This document shows positions 43,551 to 52,765 of a stretch of DNA of 64,000 bases, in pieces. The position numbers were made by a program, and so were the translations under genes. Below the pieces are notes generated by a model that did not search any database, was not told where the DNA came from, and saw only the letters and a list, made by a program, of their open reading frames with translations. The stretch comes from Brucellaceae bacterium (lineage in GTDB: Bacteria > Pseudomonadota > Alphaproteobacteria > Rhizobiales > Rhizobiaceae), in the NCBI GenBank assembly GCA_020637775.1, contig JACKJV010000001.1:434001-498000 (forward strand), in the 5' to 3' direction. Positions within the stretch are counted from its first letter, which is position 1; each line of letters starts with the position of its first letter.

Positions 43551-44504
43551 ATGCAGGATCAGGGCGGGCAGGAAGAGGCCCGAAAGCCGGATGCCGCGCG
43601 CCGGGGCGCCGTCGCGCTGATCGGCTTCGGCGAGGCCGCACAGGCCTTCACGGCCGGATGGCAGTCGGCGCTACCCGGGTTTGCCCCGCGCGCCTTTGAC
43701 ATCAAGACGGACGATCCGCTTCTGCGCGATGCCAAGCGGGCCGACTATGCGCGATGCGGGGCCGACGGCTCTGCAACCCTGGCCGAGGGGCTGGAAGGCG
43801 TGGATGCCATCTTTTCGCTGGTGACGGCCGATCAGGCCAATGCCGCTGCGCAAGCCGCCGCCGCCTGCCTGCCGGCAGGCGCGCTGTTCTTCGATTGCAA
43901 TTCCTGTTCACCGGGCGCCAAGCGCCGCTCGCAAGCGGCCATCGAGGGGGCTGGCGGGCGCTATGTCGACACCGCCGTGATGGCGCCGGTCCACCCGAAG
44001 CTGCACCGCACGCCGCTGCTGGTCGCCGGTTCCCATGTCGATGAAGCGCTGGCGCTGCTGTCGGTTCTCGACATGCAGGCGAAGCCTGTCGAGGGTGGCG
44101 TCGGCGCCGCGTCGGCCATCAAGATGACGCGCTCGGTCATGATCAAGGGGCTGGAAGCCCTTGTGCTGGAATGCGTGCTAACCGGCCGTGCCAATGGCGT
44201 GGAGGATGCCGTGCTGGATTCGCTCGATGCATCCTTCCCCGGATTCGACTGGCGCAGCCGCGCCGCCTACATGATGGAGCGGGCGATGACGCATGGCATC
44301 CGCCGCGCCGCCGAGATGCGCGAGGTGGCGCTGACCGTGGACGAGGCCGGGCTTGAGGGCCGCATGGCGCGGGCCACGGCCACCTGGCAGGACGAGGTTG
44401 GCGGGATGAAGCTTGACGCCGCGGCGCTTGGCACGGATGCCGGACGCATGGCCGACGCCATTCTGGAGCGGATCGGCGCGGCGGTCGAAAAGAAGCGCGC
44501 CTGA
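43551..44504 (+). CDS. NAD(P)-dependent dehydrogenase with C-terminal DUF1932 domain (beta-hydroxyacid dehydrogenase type)
   Basis: 317 aa. N-terminal Rossmann domain (about 18-180) with ALIGFGEAAQAFTAGW and FFDCNSCSPGAKRR, where the 6-phosphogluconate dehydrogenase family's substrate serine lies. A helical domain follows, with ASAIKMTRSVMIKGLEALVLE, including the family Lys. The start at 43551 has GAGGGAAA 6 nt upstream; other in-frame starts upstream lack one. The enzyme is not needed in the known protocatechuate 4,5-route. It may act on a side product or a related hydroxyacid. Downstream of lysR and upstream of ligA2. Confidence 0.83.
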   Translation: MQDQGGQEEARKPDAARRGAVALIGFGEAAQAFTAGWQSALPGFAPRAFDIKTDDPLLRDAKRADYARCGADGSATLAEGLEGVDAIFSLVTADQANAAAQAAAACLPAGALFFDCNSCSPGAKRRSQAAIEGAGGRYVDTAVMAPVHPKLHRTPLLVAGSHVDEALALLSVLDMQAKPVEGGVGAASAIKMTRSVMIKGLEALVLECVLTGRANGVEDAVLDSLDASFPGFDWRSRAAYMMERAMTHGIRRAAEMREVALTVDEAGLEGRMARATATWQDEVGGMKLDAAALGTDAGRMADAILERIGAAVEKKRA

Positions 44505-45776
<1,272 letters not shown>

Positions 45777-45788
45777 GGGAGCAGTTTC

Positions 45789-46730
45789 ATGCGGATCTGT
45801 GTCGCCGGCGCCTATGGCGCATTCGGCATCAAGCATCTCGACGCGCTGGCCAACATTGACGACGTGCAGGTCACGTCGGTCATGGGCCCGACAAAGGACA
45901 AGATCGAGGCGCTGGCGAAGGAGCGCGGCATCGGCCATGCCGCCACCACGCTGGAGGAATGCCTGGAGCGCGACGATGTCGACGCGGTCATCCTGTCCAC
46001 GCCGACCCAGCTTCACGCCAGCCAGGCCATTGCCTGCATGGATGCCGGCAAGCATGTGCTGGTGGAGATTCCGATGGCCGACAGCCTGGCCGATTCCATC
46101 GCCGTGGTGAACAAGCAGAAGGAAACCGGGCTCGTGGCCATGGCCGGCCAGGTGCGCCGCTTCAATCCCTCCCACCAATGGATCCACAACAGGATCAAGG
46201 CGGGTGAGCTGAAGGTCCAGCAGATGGACGTGCAGACCTATTTCTTCCGCCGCTCCAACATGAACGCCAAGGGCGAACCGCGCTCCTGGACCGATCACCT
46301 GCTCTGGCATCATGCATGCCACACGGTCGACCTGTTCCAGTACCAGACGGGCGAGACCTGCTCGCAGGCCTTCGGCCTTCAGGGCCCCATCCATCCCGAC
46401 CTGGGCATCGCCATGGACATGTCCATCGGCATGAAGGTGCCTTCGGGCGCCATCTGCACGCTGTCGCTGTCCTTCAACAACAACGGGCCGCTCGGCACGT
46501 TCTTCCGCTATATCTGCGACAACGGCACCTATATCGCCCGCTATGACGACCTTTATGACGGCTATGACAAGCCGGTCGACCTGTCGGGCGTGGCCGTCTC
46601 GAACAATGGCATCGAGCTGATCGACCGCGAATTCGTTTCCGCCATCAGGGAAGGCCGCGAGCCGAATGGCGCGGTCGGACAGGTGCTTGGCGCCATGGAA
46701 ACGCTGGACACCATCGAGAAGTGCTTCTGA
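45789..46730 (+). CDS. ligC: 4-carboxy-2-hydroxymuconate-6-semialdehyde dehydrogenase
   Basis: 313 aa, Gfo/Idh/MocA family. N-terminal NADP-binding AGAYGAFGIKHLDAL, AVILSTPTQLHASQAIACMD and GKHVLVEIPMAD (the EP-like catalytic segment). The C-terminal part is very close to Sphingobium LigC: QMDVQTYFFRRSNMNAKGEP, SWTDHLLWHHACHTVDLF and GPLGTFFRYICDNGT. It oxidises the LigAB product (hemiacetal form) to PDC, which LigI opens. Last gene of the plus-strand arm. Confidence 0.95.
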   Translation: MRICVAGAYGAFGIKHLDALANIDDVQVTSVMGPTKDKIEALAKERGIGHAATTLEECLERDDVDAVILSTPTQLHASQAIACMDAGKHVLVEIPMADSLADSIAVVNKQKETGLVAMAGQVRRFNPSHQWIHNRIKAGELKVQQMDVQTYFFRRSNMNAKGEPRSWTDHLLWHHACHTVDLFQYQTGETCSQAFGLQGPIHPDLGIAMDMSIGMKVPSGAICTLSLSFNNNGPLGTFFRYICDNGTYIARYDDLYDGYDKPVDLSGVAVSNNGIELIDREFVSAIREGREPNGAVGQVLGAMETLDTIEKCF

Positions 46731-46755
46731 CCGCTACCGGCGGCTTGCCGGTTAC

Positions 46756-46788
46756 GGAAAGGGCGTGCGGGAAACCGCGCGCCCTTCC
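46756..46788. terminator. Strong hairpin between convergent ligC and formamidase genes
   Basis: GGAAAGGGCGTGCGG (46756-46770) pairs with CCGCGCGCCCTTCC (46775-46788) around a GAAA loop. There is no long T tract, but its place between convergent stop codons supports termination in both directions. Confidence 0.6.
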
Positions 46789-46793
46789 TGCTG

Positions 46794-47738
46794 TCAGGAA
46801 AGAACCGAACGCGGAAAGTGCAGGCTGACCATCATGTTCGGCGCGTTGACGATCTCGCTGATGCGCAAGTCCGCGCAGACCGAACACAGCATGTAGGCCT
46901 CCTCCGGCCGCATGGCGTGTTCGCCGGCAAGGATGTCGATCATGCGGGTCACGGCATCGCGGGCTGCCTGCATCAGGTCGGGTCCGATCCCGGTGCTGAC
47001 CTCGTAGCCGTCCCGCCCGATATCGTCCGGCGCCCTGCCCGGAATGGCGAAACGCGGTGATGGCGGGGCTCCGCCCTTGATGACGTCGAATGTCACGACC
47101 GCCTCCATCGCGCTTTCGATGGCCGTGCCGCACACTTCGCCATCGCCCTGCGCGGCATGGGTGTCGCCGATGGAGAAAAGCGCGCCCTCGACTTCCACCG
47201 GCAGCCAAAGCGTCGCCCCGGCGGTCAGATGCCGCATGTCCATGTTGCCGCCCACGCGGCGCGGCGGGATGATGCCATGGACGCCGGGCTCGCGCGGTGC
47301 CACGCCCAGCGTTCCGGCGAACGGCCGCACCGGAACCCGCGCAAAAGCGGAGAACAATGCTTCCTGCCGTCCGTCCGGATCATAGTGCCACAGATGCAGG
47401 TGCGGCGCGCGAAACTGGTCCGCCAGCAGGCCGAAACCGGGGATGATGCCCGTCCAGCCAAATCCCGAAGGCCGGAAGGTTTCGATGGTCACCTTCAAGG
47501 CATCGCCCGGTTCCGCACCGTCGACATGGACCGGGCCGGTGACGGGATTGACCTTTTGCGGCGGCATGGTGGCGATGTCGGCCGCCGTGCTGCCGGCATG
47601 GTAATGGCCGCAGCCGGCATCCAGGCAATCGAAGGCGACAGTTTCGCCCGGCGCCACCGTCATCACGGGCGCATTGGCGCGGTCCCAGCCGAAATGATGG
47701 TGCGCGCTGTGAATGGTATGGCGGGGGTGCATTGCCAT
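46794..47738 (-). CDS. Acetamidase/formamidase family protein
   Basis: 314 aa, FmdA/AmdA fold. The N terminus begins HTIHSAHHHFGWDRANAPV and is followed by VNPVTGPVHVDGAEPGDALKV, GTLGVAPREPG, PRRVGGNMDMRHL and FSIGDTHAAQGDGEVCGTAIE. These carry the family's metal-binding His and Asp residues. It would hydrolyse a small amide to ammonia and the acid. The start at 47738 has AAGGAGG 5 nt upstream; the ATG at 47732 is less well placed. It stands alone with no amide transporter beside it. Confidence 0.9.
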   Translation of the reverse strand: MAMHPRHTIHSAHHHFGWDRANAPVMTVAPGETVAFDCLDAGCGHYHAGSTAADIATMPPQKVNPVTGPVHVDGAEPGDALKVTIETFRPSGFGWTGIIPGFGLLADQFRAPHLHLWHYDPDGRQEALFSAFARVPVRPFAGTLGVAPREPGVHGIIPPRRVGGNMDMRHLTAGATLWLPVEVEGALFSIGDTHAAQGDGEVCGTAIESAMEAVVTFDVIKGGAPPSPRFAIPGRAPDDIGRDGYEVSTGIGPDLMQAARDAVTRMIDILAGEHAMRPEEAYMLCSVCADLRISEIVNAPNMMVSLHFPRSVLS

Positions 47739-48051
47739 GGCGACCTCCTTGCCGGAAGGCTGCCATCCGGCCATGCCCGGTTCAAGACCTTACGTAACGG
47801 AAAAAAACTTCCTCACTTTAGATAAATTGTTAAGAAGCCCACGCTAAATCTTGCAAGGAAGACAGGTTGCTGGGGCATGACGCCTTTTCCTTTCCGGCAG
47901 TTGGGGCCGGATGTCCTTTTTTTCGTTAGGCGGCGCTGAGCCCGTCATCGGCCCTCTGTGCCGGTGAGCGAGGCGGGTGACGGCTGCCGGTGAAACCTCG
48001 AATGCTGCGGCGGCGCGCGACAACGGTTCTGCAAGACGGGACGATGCTGTG
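47739..48051. other. Intergenic region (313 bp) between divergent formamidase and GGDEF genes
   Basis: About 75 bp (47790-47865) are markedly AT-rich for this genome, with the palindrome TTACGTAA near 47790 and several TTAGAT/TAAATT-like elements. This is probably promoter DNA for one or both genes, but no -35/-10 pair stands out. No gene is visible. Confidence 0.4.
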
Positions 48052-49143
48052 ATGAAGGCAAATCCGATTGAACATGATGGGGACGACGTTGCGGGCCAGC
48101 CTGTGCAGGCGGGCGCGGCAAGGTCGCCGATGAACGAGTTTGACCGCATCGTTGCCATCGGCGACGAGGCCATGTCGAAGGCAAGACGCCACCTCACCGC
48201 CCCCCTGCCGCCGATCTATGATGTCTGGTACAATTATGTCGAAGGCACAAACGAGGACATCCGCCAGCGGGTCGATGGCCTTCTGGCCGGCTCCTCGACG
48301 ATCAGCACCTACGACCTGCTGCAGATCCACAACGAGTTCCTTGCCACCGATCCGGCGCGCCAGGGCGAACTGGACCAGGCAAAGGAGCAGCTCGATTCCG
48401 AGATCAACGACATCCTGAACATGATCCGCCTGCATGTGCTGTCCAGCGACCGCTATTGCGATGACCTCTCGACCAAGTCGAGCCGGATCCAGGACAGCAG
48501 CACGCTGGACCTCATCCGCGAGACGATCGCCGAGCTGATCAGCGAAAACGAGAAGATGCGCGACGACACGATGGCCTTGTCGCGCGGGCTTGAGCAGTCG
48601 CGCACGCAGATCGAGAAACTGCACGATGCGCTGCAGGAATCGCAGCGCAACGAGATGACCGACCCGTTGACGGGACTGGCCAATCGCCGCGCCTTCCAGA
48701 TCTGGCTCAACCGCGAAATGGAAGAGGCGGCGAAGACGAACCGTCCCTTGAGCATGGTGTTTGCCGATATCGACCACTTCAAACATATCAACGACACGTT
48801 CGGTCACGTGATCGGCGACGAGGTGCTGAAATATTTCGGCCGTCTCCTGAAGACCCAGACCGATGATTGCGACATCGCCTCGCGCTATGGCGGAGAAGAG
48901 TTCGCCATTCTCCTGCCGGGTGCCCGATCGGGCGAGGCCTGGAAGAAGGCCAACGAGATCCGCGAGCTTCTGGCCAAGACGAAACTGGTCGTCACGAAGA
49001 CCAATGTGCCCATCGGCACGGTCACGGCATCCTTCGGCATTGCCGAGTTCGTGTCCAACGACGACTATGTGTCCTTCATCGAACGGGCCGACCGCCAGCT
49101 TTACCTGGCCAAGCAGAACGGACGTAACCGCGTCGAGGCCTGA
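48052..49143 (+). CDS. Diguanylate cyclase (GGDEF) with an unassigned N-terminal helical domain
   Basis: 363 aa. Residues about 28-195 are soluble and helical with coiled-coil stretches (LIRETIAELISENEKMRDD, LEQSRTQIEKLHDALQES). The GGDEF domain runs from about 203 (DPLTGLANRRAF) to the end, with the active site RYGGEEF (GGEEF 280-284) and metal Asp in FADIDHFKHIND. The inhibitory I-site RxxD is replaced by DDCD, so product inhibition may be lost. No membrane segment, so cytosolic. The start at 48052 was chosen; a GTG at 47977 would add 25 low-complexity residues. It makes the second messenger c-di-GMP. Confidence 0.9.
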   Translation: MKANPIEHDGDDVAGQPVQAGAARSPMNEFDRIVAIGDEAMSKARRHLTAPLPPIYDVWYNYVEGTNEDIRQRVDGLLAGSSTISTYDLLQIHNEFLATDPARQGELDQAKEQLDSEINDILNMIRLHVLSSDRYCDDLSTKSSRIQDSSTLDLIRETIAELISENEKMRDDTMALSRGLEQSRTQIEKLHDALQESQRNEMTDPLTGLANRRAFQIWLNREMEEAAKTNRPLSMVFADIDHFKHINDTFGHVIGDEVLKYFGRLLKTQTDDCDIASRYGGEEFAILLPGARSGEAWKKANEIRELLAKTKLVVTKTNVPIGTVTASFGIAEFVSNDDYVSFIERADRQLYLAKQNGRNRVEA

Positions 49144-49155
49144 GCCGCCGGCGCG

Positions 49156-50175
49156 CTATGGACGCATCGGCACGAGGTTGCGGGCGAACTGGCCCGTGCA
49201 GGCCGACCATGAGAAGCGCAGCGCGAAATCGCGGCAGGCCTGGCGGTCGATGGCAAGCGCATCCAGTGCCGCCTGGCGCAGGTCCTGCGAAAGCACGCCG
49301 CAGGATGCATCGCCGAGAATGTCGGCCGGCCCGTGTACGGGATAGGCAGCGACCGGCGTGCCGCAGGCAAGCGATTCAAGCACCACCATCCCGAAGGTCT
49401 CGAACCGGGACGGCATGACGAAGACATCGGCCGCCGACAGGTGCCGGGCAATGTCCTCGCCCGTGCGATAGCCCAGGAACCGGACCTGGGGCCAGGCCGA
49501 CCTGTAGGCTTTCAGGCTCGGTCCGTCGCCGACCACCACCTTCGATCCGGGAAGGTCAAGCCGGAAGAAATCCTCCAGGCTCTTTTCCTTCGCCACGCGG
49601 CCCAGATACATGAAGACCGGCCTCGGCAGGTCCAGGAAGTCGGGATCGTATCCGGGCTCGCCGCGCCACGGCCGGAACAGGTCCGTATCCACGCCCCGGC
49701 CCCATTGGGTGATGTTTCGGTAGCCGCGGCCGCCCAGTTCGTCCTCCAGGCTCTTCGTCTGCACCATCAGCCGCGCGCCGGCATTGTGAAACCAGCGCTG
49801 GAACAGGTGGGCGTGATCCGGGTTCATGCCCGTGCGGTGATGCAGGTAGTCGCCATAGCGCGTATGAAAGGACGTGGTGAAGCGCCAGCCCTCCTTGCGG
49901 CAGATGCGCCGCATGGCCAGCCCGATGGGGCCTTCCACCGGAATGTGGATCGCATCGGGCCGGAACTCCTCCACGATCGCGCGCAGCCTGCCTGCCGGGC
50001 GCCATGCCAGCCGGACCTCCGGATAACCGGGTGCGGCCAGCGACCGGAACCGGTCCGGCCCGGCAACGGTCACGTCGTGCCCCTCGGCCAGAAGGTGCTG
50101 GCGCGTCGTCTCGAAAACGCGGACGATACCGTTGATCTGCGGGTGCCAGGCGTCGCTGGCGATCAGGATGCGCAT
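49156..50175 (-). CDS. Glycosyltransferase family 4 (GT-B), probably glycolipid-related
   Basis: 339 aa. N-terminal acceptor domain with SDAWHPQINGIVRVFETTRQHL and TSFHTRYGDYLHHRTG; C-terminal nucleotide-sugar domain with YLGRVAKEKSLEDFF, VVVGDGPSLKAY and the E-x7-E region SRFETFGMVVLESLACGTPV. The HTRYGDYL-type N terminus resembles SqdX and related diacylglycerol glycosyltransferases. Its divergence from sqdB supports a role in sulfoquinovosyl- or glucuronosyl-diacylglycerol formation. This is inference; other lipid acceptors are possible. Start ATG at 50175. Confidence 0.87.
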   Translation of the reverse strand: MRILIASDAWHPQINGIVRVFETTRQHLLAEGHDVTVAGPDRFRSLAAPGYPEVRLAWRPAGRLRAIVEEFRPDAIHIPVEGPIGLAMRRICRKEGWRFTTSFHTRYGDYLHHRTGMNPDHAHLFQRWFHNAGARLMVQTKSLEDELGGRGYRNITQWGRGVDTDLFRPWRGEPGYDPDFLDLPRPVFMYLGRVAKEKSLEDFFRLDLPGSKVVVGDGPSLKAYRSAWPQVRFLGYRTGEDIARHLSAADVFVMPSRFETFGMVVLESLACGTPVAAYPVHGPADILGDASCGVLSQDLRQAALDALAIDRQACRDFALRFSWSACTGQFARNLVPMRP

Positions 50176-50188
50176 CTCTCTTCTCCGG

Positions 50189-50206
50189 CTGTCGCACGAA
50201 TTTCAT
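50189..50206 (+). promoter_or_regulatory. Weak candidate Pho box upstream of sqdB
   Basis: CTGTCGC-ACGA-ATTTCAT resembles the PhoB repeat CTGTCAT-N4-CTGTCAT with 10 of 14 matches. It lies in the region shared by sqdB and the divergent glycosyltransferase. Confidence 0.3.
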
Positions 50207-50280
50207 GTGTCTGGGGTCTTGTGCGCCGCGAAAGGCGGCCCCGTGGCCGATTCGGCATTGGCATCGAGTGGAGAGGGATC

Positions 50281-51438
50281 ATGAAAGTCCTCATTCTTGG
50301 CGGAGACGGATTCTGCGGATGGCCGACATCCCTGCACTTCGCGGCGCGCGACCATGAGGTCACGATTGCCGACAACCTCGTGCGCCGCGAAACGGATCGC
50401 GAACTGGGCTGTGGAAGCCTGACACCGATTGCATCCATCAATGATCGTCTTTCCGCCTGGGCTGCGACGGGGAATCGCCCGGTCAACGCTATCCGGCTGG
50501 ATGTGGCACGGGACTATGACGGGCTTGTTACGCTGCTGCGGCGTCAGCAGCCCGACGTGATCGTCCATTTCGCCGAACAGCGCGCCGCGCCCTATTCGAT
50601 GAAATCGCCCCGCCACAAGCGCTACACGGTGGACAACAACGTCTCCGCCACCCATGGCGTGCTTTGCGCCATGGTCGAGGCGGCGCCCGATGCACATCTC
50701 GTGCATCTGGGCACGATGGGCGTCTATGGCTATGGCAAGACCAGGGGGCTGGAAATTCCCGAGGGCTATATCGACGCGACACTGCGCTCCGGCGGCCAGA
50801 GCGCCGACGTGGACATCCTCTATCCGACCGATCCGGGCAGCGTCTATCACATGACGAAATCGCTCGACCAGATCCTCTTTCAATTCTATGCCAAGAACGA
50901 CCGCCTGGCGATCACCGACCTTCACCAGGGCATTGTCTGGGGCACCAATACGCCGGAGACAGACCTCGTCGACGAACTGGTCAACCGTTTCGACTATGAC
51001 GGCGATTACGGCACGGTGCTGAACCGCTTCCTGATGCAGGCGGCCATCGGCCATCCGCTGACGGTCCATGGCACCGGCGGCCAGACACGCGCCTTCATCC
51101 ACGTTCGCGATACGGTGCGCTGCATCGAACTGGCCGCACACAATCCTCCGCCGCGCGGCGCGCGCGTGAGGATCATGAACCAGATGACCGAGACGCATCG
51201 CGTACGCGATCTGGCGGACATGATTTCCGGCATGACGGGCGTCCCCGTCCAGGCGATGGACAATCCGCGCAAGGAAGCCGCAGAGAACGATCTGCGGGTT
51301 GCCAATGACACGCTGGTCAATCTCGGCCTGAAGCCGACACGGCTGTCGGATGGCCTGATGCAGGAAGTCTTCGACGTCGCCATGCGCCACGCCAACCGCT
51401 GCGACCGCTCCAAGATCGTGGCCACGGCGCGCTGGTAG
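50281..51438 (+). CDS. sqdB: UDP-sulfoquinovose synthase
   Basis: 385 aa extended SDR. It converts UDP-glucose and sulfite to UDP-sulfoquinovose, the head-group donor for sulfolipid. Motifs: NAD-binding GGDGFCGWPTSLH, HLGTMGVYGYG (catalytic Thr region) and the DPGSVYHMTKSLDQ segment with the Tyr-Lys pair, plus QGIVWGTNTPET and HGTGGQTRAFIHVRDTV. These identify SqdB specifically. The start has GGAGAGGG 3 nt upstream. Upstream extension in this frame is antisense to the glycosyltransferase. It ends 7 bp from the convergent phnF stop. Confidence 0.94.
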   Translation: MKVLILGGDGFCGWPTSLHFAARDHEVTIADNLVRRETDRELGCGSLTPIASINDRLSAWAATGNRPVNAIRLDVARDYDGLVTLLRRQQPDVIVHFAEQRAAPYSMKSPRHKRYTVDNNVSATHGVLCAMVEAAPDAHLVHLGTMGVYGYGKTRGLEIPEGYIDATLRSGGQSADVDILYPTDPGSVYHMTKSLDQILFQFYAKNDRLAITDLHQGIVWGTNTPETDLVDELVNRFDYDGDYGTVLNRFLMQAAIGHPLTVHGTGGQTRAFIHVRDTVRCIELAAHNPPPRGARVRIMNQMTETHRVRDLADMISGMTGVPVQAMDNPRKEAAENDLRVANDTLVNLGLKPTRLSDGLMQEVFDVAMRHANRCDRSKIVATARW

Positions 51439-51445
51439 GTCCGGT

Positions 51446-52198
51446 TCAGCCGGGTGCGTCATGGGCAACGCTGAGCGTCACCCGGTCGGCGGCAAAGCGC
51501 GTGAGCGAATACTGGACCGGAAAGCCCGCACGGTCGACATTGACCGCCCGGGCGGTGAGGACGATGGCACCCGGCGCAAGCCCGAGCGCCGACCGGTCGC
51601 GCGCCGAGGCATGTTCGGCCTCGACCACTGTTTCGGCGCGCAGGTAATCGTCCACACCACAGGCTGAAAGCCCTGCCGTGACCGATCCGCTGGCCCGGAC
51701 CGCATCCGGCAAGGCGGCGAACCGTTCGGCGGGGAACCAGTGCGTGGCGGCCGAGACCGGCAGGCCGTCGGCCAGCGAAACCGTCTCAAGGCGCACAAGG
51801 CGCGCACCAGGCGCAAGCCGGAGCCTGCCGGCCTGTTCGGCATTCGCGCTTTCGCTTGACGAAGCGGTGACAATGCTGCTGCGCGTGCCCGCCTGGCCGG
51901 CCAGTCCCTCGGCGAACCGGGTTCGCTGGCGGATCGGATAGGTGACGCGCTGGCGGCGCACGATGAAGGTTCCGCGCCCCTGCTCGCTGCGCAACACGCC
52001 TTCCCGGACCAGCGCCGCAATGGCCGCGCGCACCGTATGGCGGTTGACGCCGAAGCGCGTGGCCAGTTCAGTTTCCGGCGGCAGCCGGTCATCCGGTGCG
52101 CCCTGCGCAATGACGGAAGCACGCATGCGGTCGGCGATCTGGCGCCAGAGCGTGACGCCGCTGCGCCGCTCGATGGCTGGCGGGCCTGTATCGGTCAT
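51446..52198 (-). CDS. phnF: Phosphonate metabolism transcriptional regulator (GntR/HutC family)
   Basis: 250 aa. N-terminal winged helix (about 15-80) with LWRQIADRMRASV, LPPETELATRFGVNRHTVRAAIAAL and LRSEQGRGTFIV. The C-terminal UTRA effector domain has TRFAEGLAGQ and a closing QYSLTRFAADRVTLSV. The start at 52198 has AGGA upstream; a GTG at 52216 is less likely. It diverges from phnG with the Pho box and a palindrome between, and is expected to repress the phn operon when no phosphonate is present. Confidence 0.92.
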   Translation of the reverse strand: MTDTGPPAIERRSGVTLWRQIADRMRASVIAQGAPDDRLPPETELATRFGVNRHTVRAAIAALVREGVLRSEQGRGTFIVRRQRVTYPIRQRTRFAEGLAGQAGTRSSIVTASSSESANAEQAGRLRLAPGARLVRLETVSLADGLPVSAATHWFPAERFAALPDAVRASGSVTAGLSACGVDDYLRAETVVEAEHASARDRSALGLAPGAIVLTARAVNVDRAGFPVQYSLTRFAADRVTLSVAHDAPG

Positions 52199-52209
52199 GC
52201 CGTCTGTTC

Positions 52210-52243
52210 CTGTCACAGGTCTGTCATTCGAAAACGCTAAACA
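52210..52243 (+). promoter_or_regulatory. Pho box and -10 element of the phnG operon
   Basis: CTGTCACAGGTCTGTCAT (52210-52227) matches the PhoB binding repeat at 13 of 14 informative positions. After 10 bp comes TAAACA (52238-52243), the same geometry as in PhoB-activated promoters, where the Pho box replaces the -35. Confidence 0.82.
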
Positions 52244-52259
52244 AGGCTATCTTGTATGG

Positions 52260-52279
52260 TTGTCTAAAACAATAGACAA
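52260..52279. promoter_or_regulatory. Probable PhnF operator
   Basis: TTGTCTA (52260-52266) and TAGACAA (52273-52279) are perfect 7-bp inverted repeats with a 6-bp spacer. The site lies just downstream of the predicted start point and 12 bp before the phnG ATG, where a bound GntR-type repressor would block transcription. Confidence 0.65.
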
Positions 52280-52291
52280 ATTGGGGATCGG

Positions 52292-52765
52292 ATGGTGGAT
52301 TTCAAGGAAACGCGCGAGGACGCACCGGAAGCTGAGCGGGCGCGCCGCATGGCGGTTCTGGCACAGGCTGATGGCCGGGAACTGGCGCGGCTCATGAGCG
52401 GTCTCGGGCTGGATCCGGTGTTTTCCATGGTGCGCGGACCGGAAACCGGACTGGTGACGCTGCGCGGCCGGATCGGCGGTGGCGGATCGCCGTTCAATTT
52501 CGGAGAGGCGACGGTCACGCGGGCCACCGTCCGGCTTGAGGACGGCGCCGTGGGCCATGCCTGGATGCTGGGCCGCGACCACGCCAAGTCGCGCCTTGCC
52601 GCGGTCGTCGACGCGCTGGCCAGCGATCCGGCCAGAACGGCTGACATCGAGAAATGCATCATCGCACCGCTTCAGGAAGCGGCCCGGACCGCCGACGCCC
52701 GCAAGCGCGGCGAGACGGCCGCAACCCGCGTCGATTTCTTCACCATGGTGCGCGGAGAGGACTGA
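52292..52765 (+). CDS. phnG: Carbon-phosphorus lyase complex subunit PhnG
   Basis: 157 aa, typical length. RMAVLAQADGRELARLM at the N terminus and FNFGEATVTRATVRLEDGAVGHAWMLGRDHAKSRLAAVVDAL in the core are diagnostic. PhnG works with PhnH, I and L to form the ribose-1-(phosphonate)-5-triphosphate intermediate and is part of the PhnGHIJ core. GGGGAT precedes the ATG. phnH starts one base into its stop (TGATG). Confidence 0.94.
   Translation: MVDFKETREDAPEAERARRMAVLAQADGRELARLMSGLGLDPVFSMVRGPETGLVTLRGRIGGGGSPFNFGEATVTRATVRLEDGAVGHAWMLGRDHAKSRLAAVVDALASDPARTADIEKCIIAPLQEAARTADARKRGETAATRVDFFTMVRGED

Noticed and set aside
49333-50280. Upstream in-frame extension of sqdB
   Set aside because: The extension is antisense to the glycosyltransferase; the ATG at 50281 has a good ribosome site and gives the exact SqdB N terminus.
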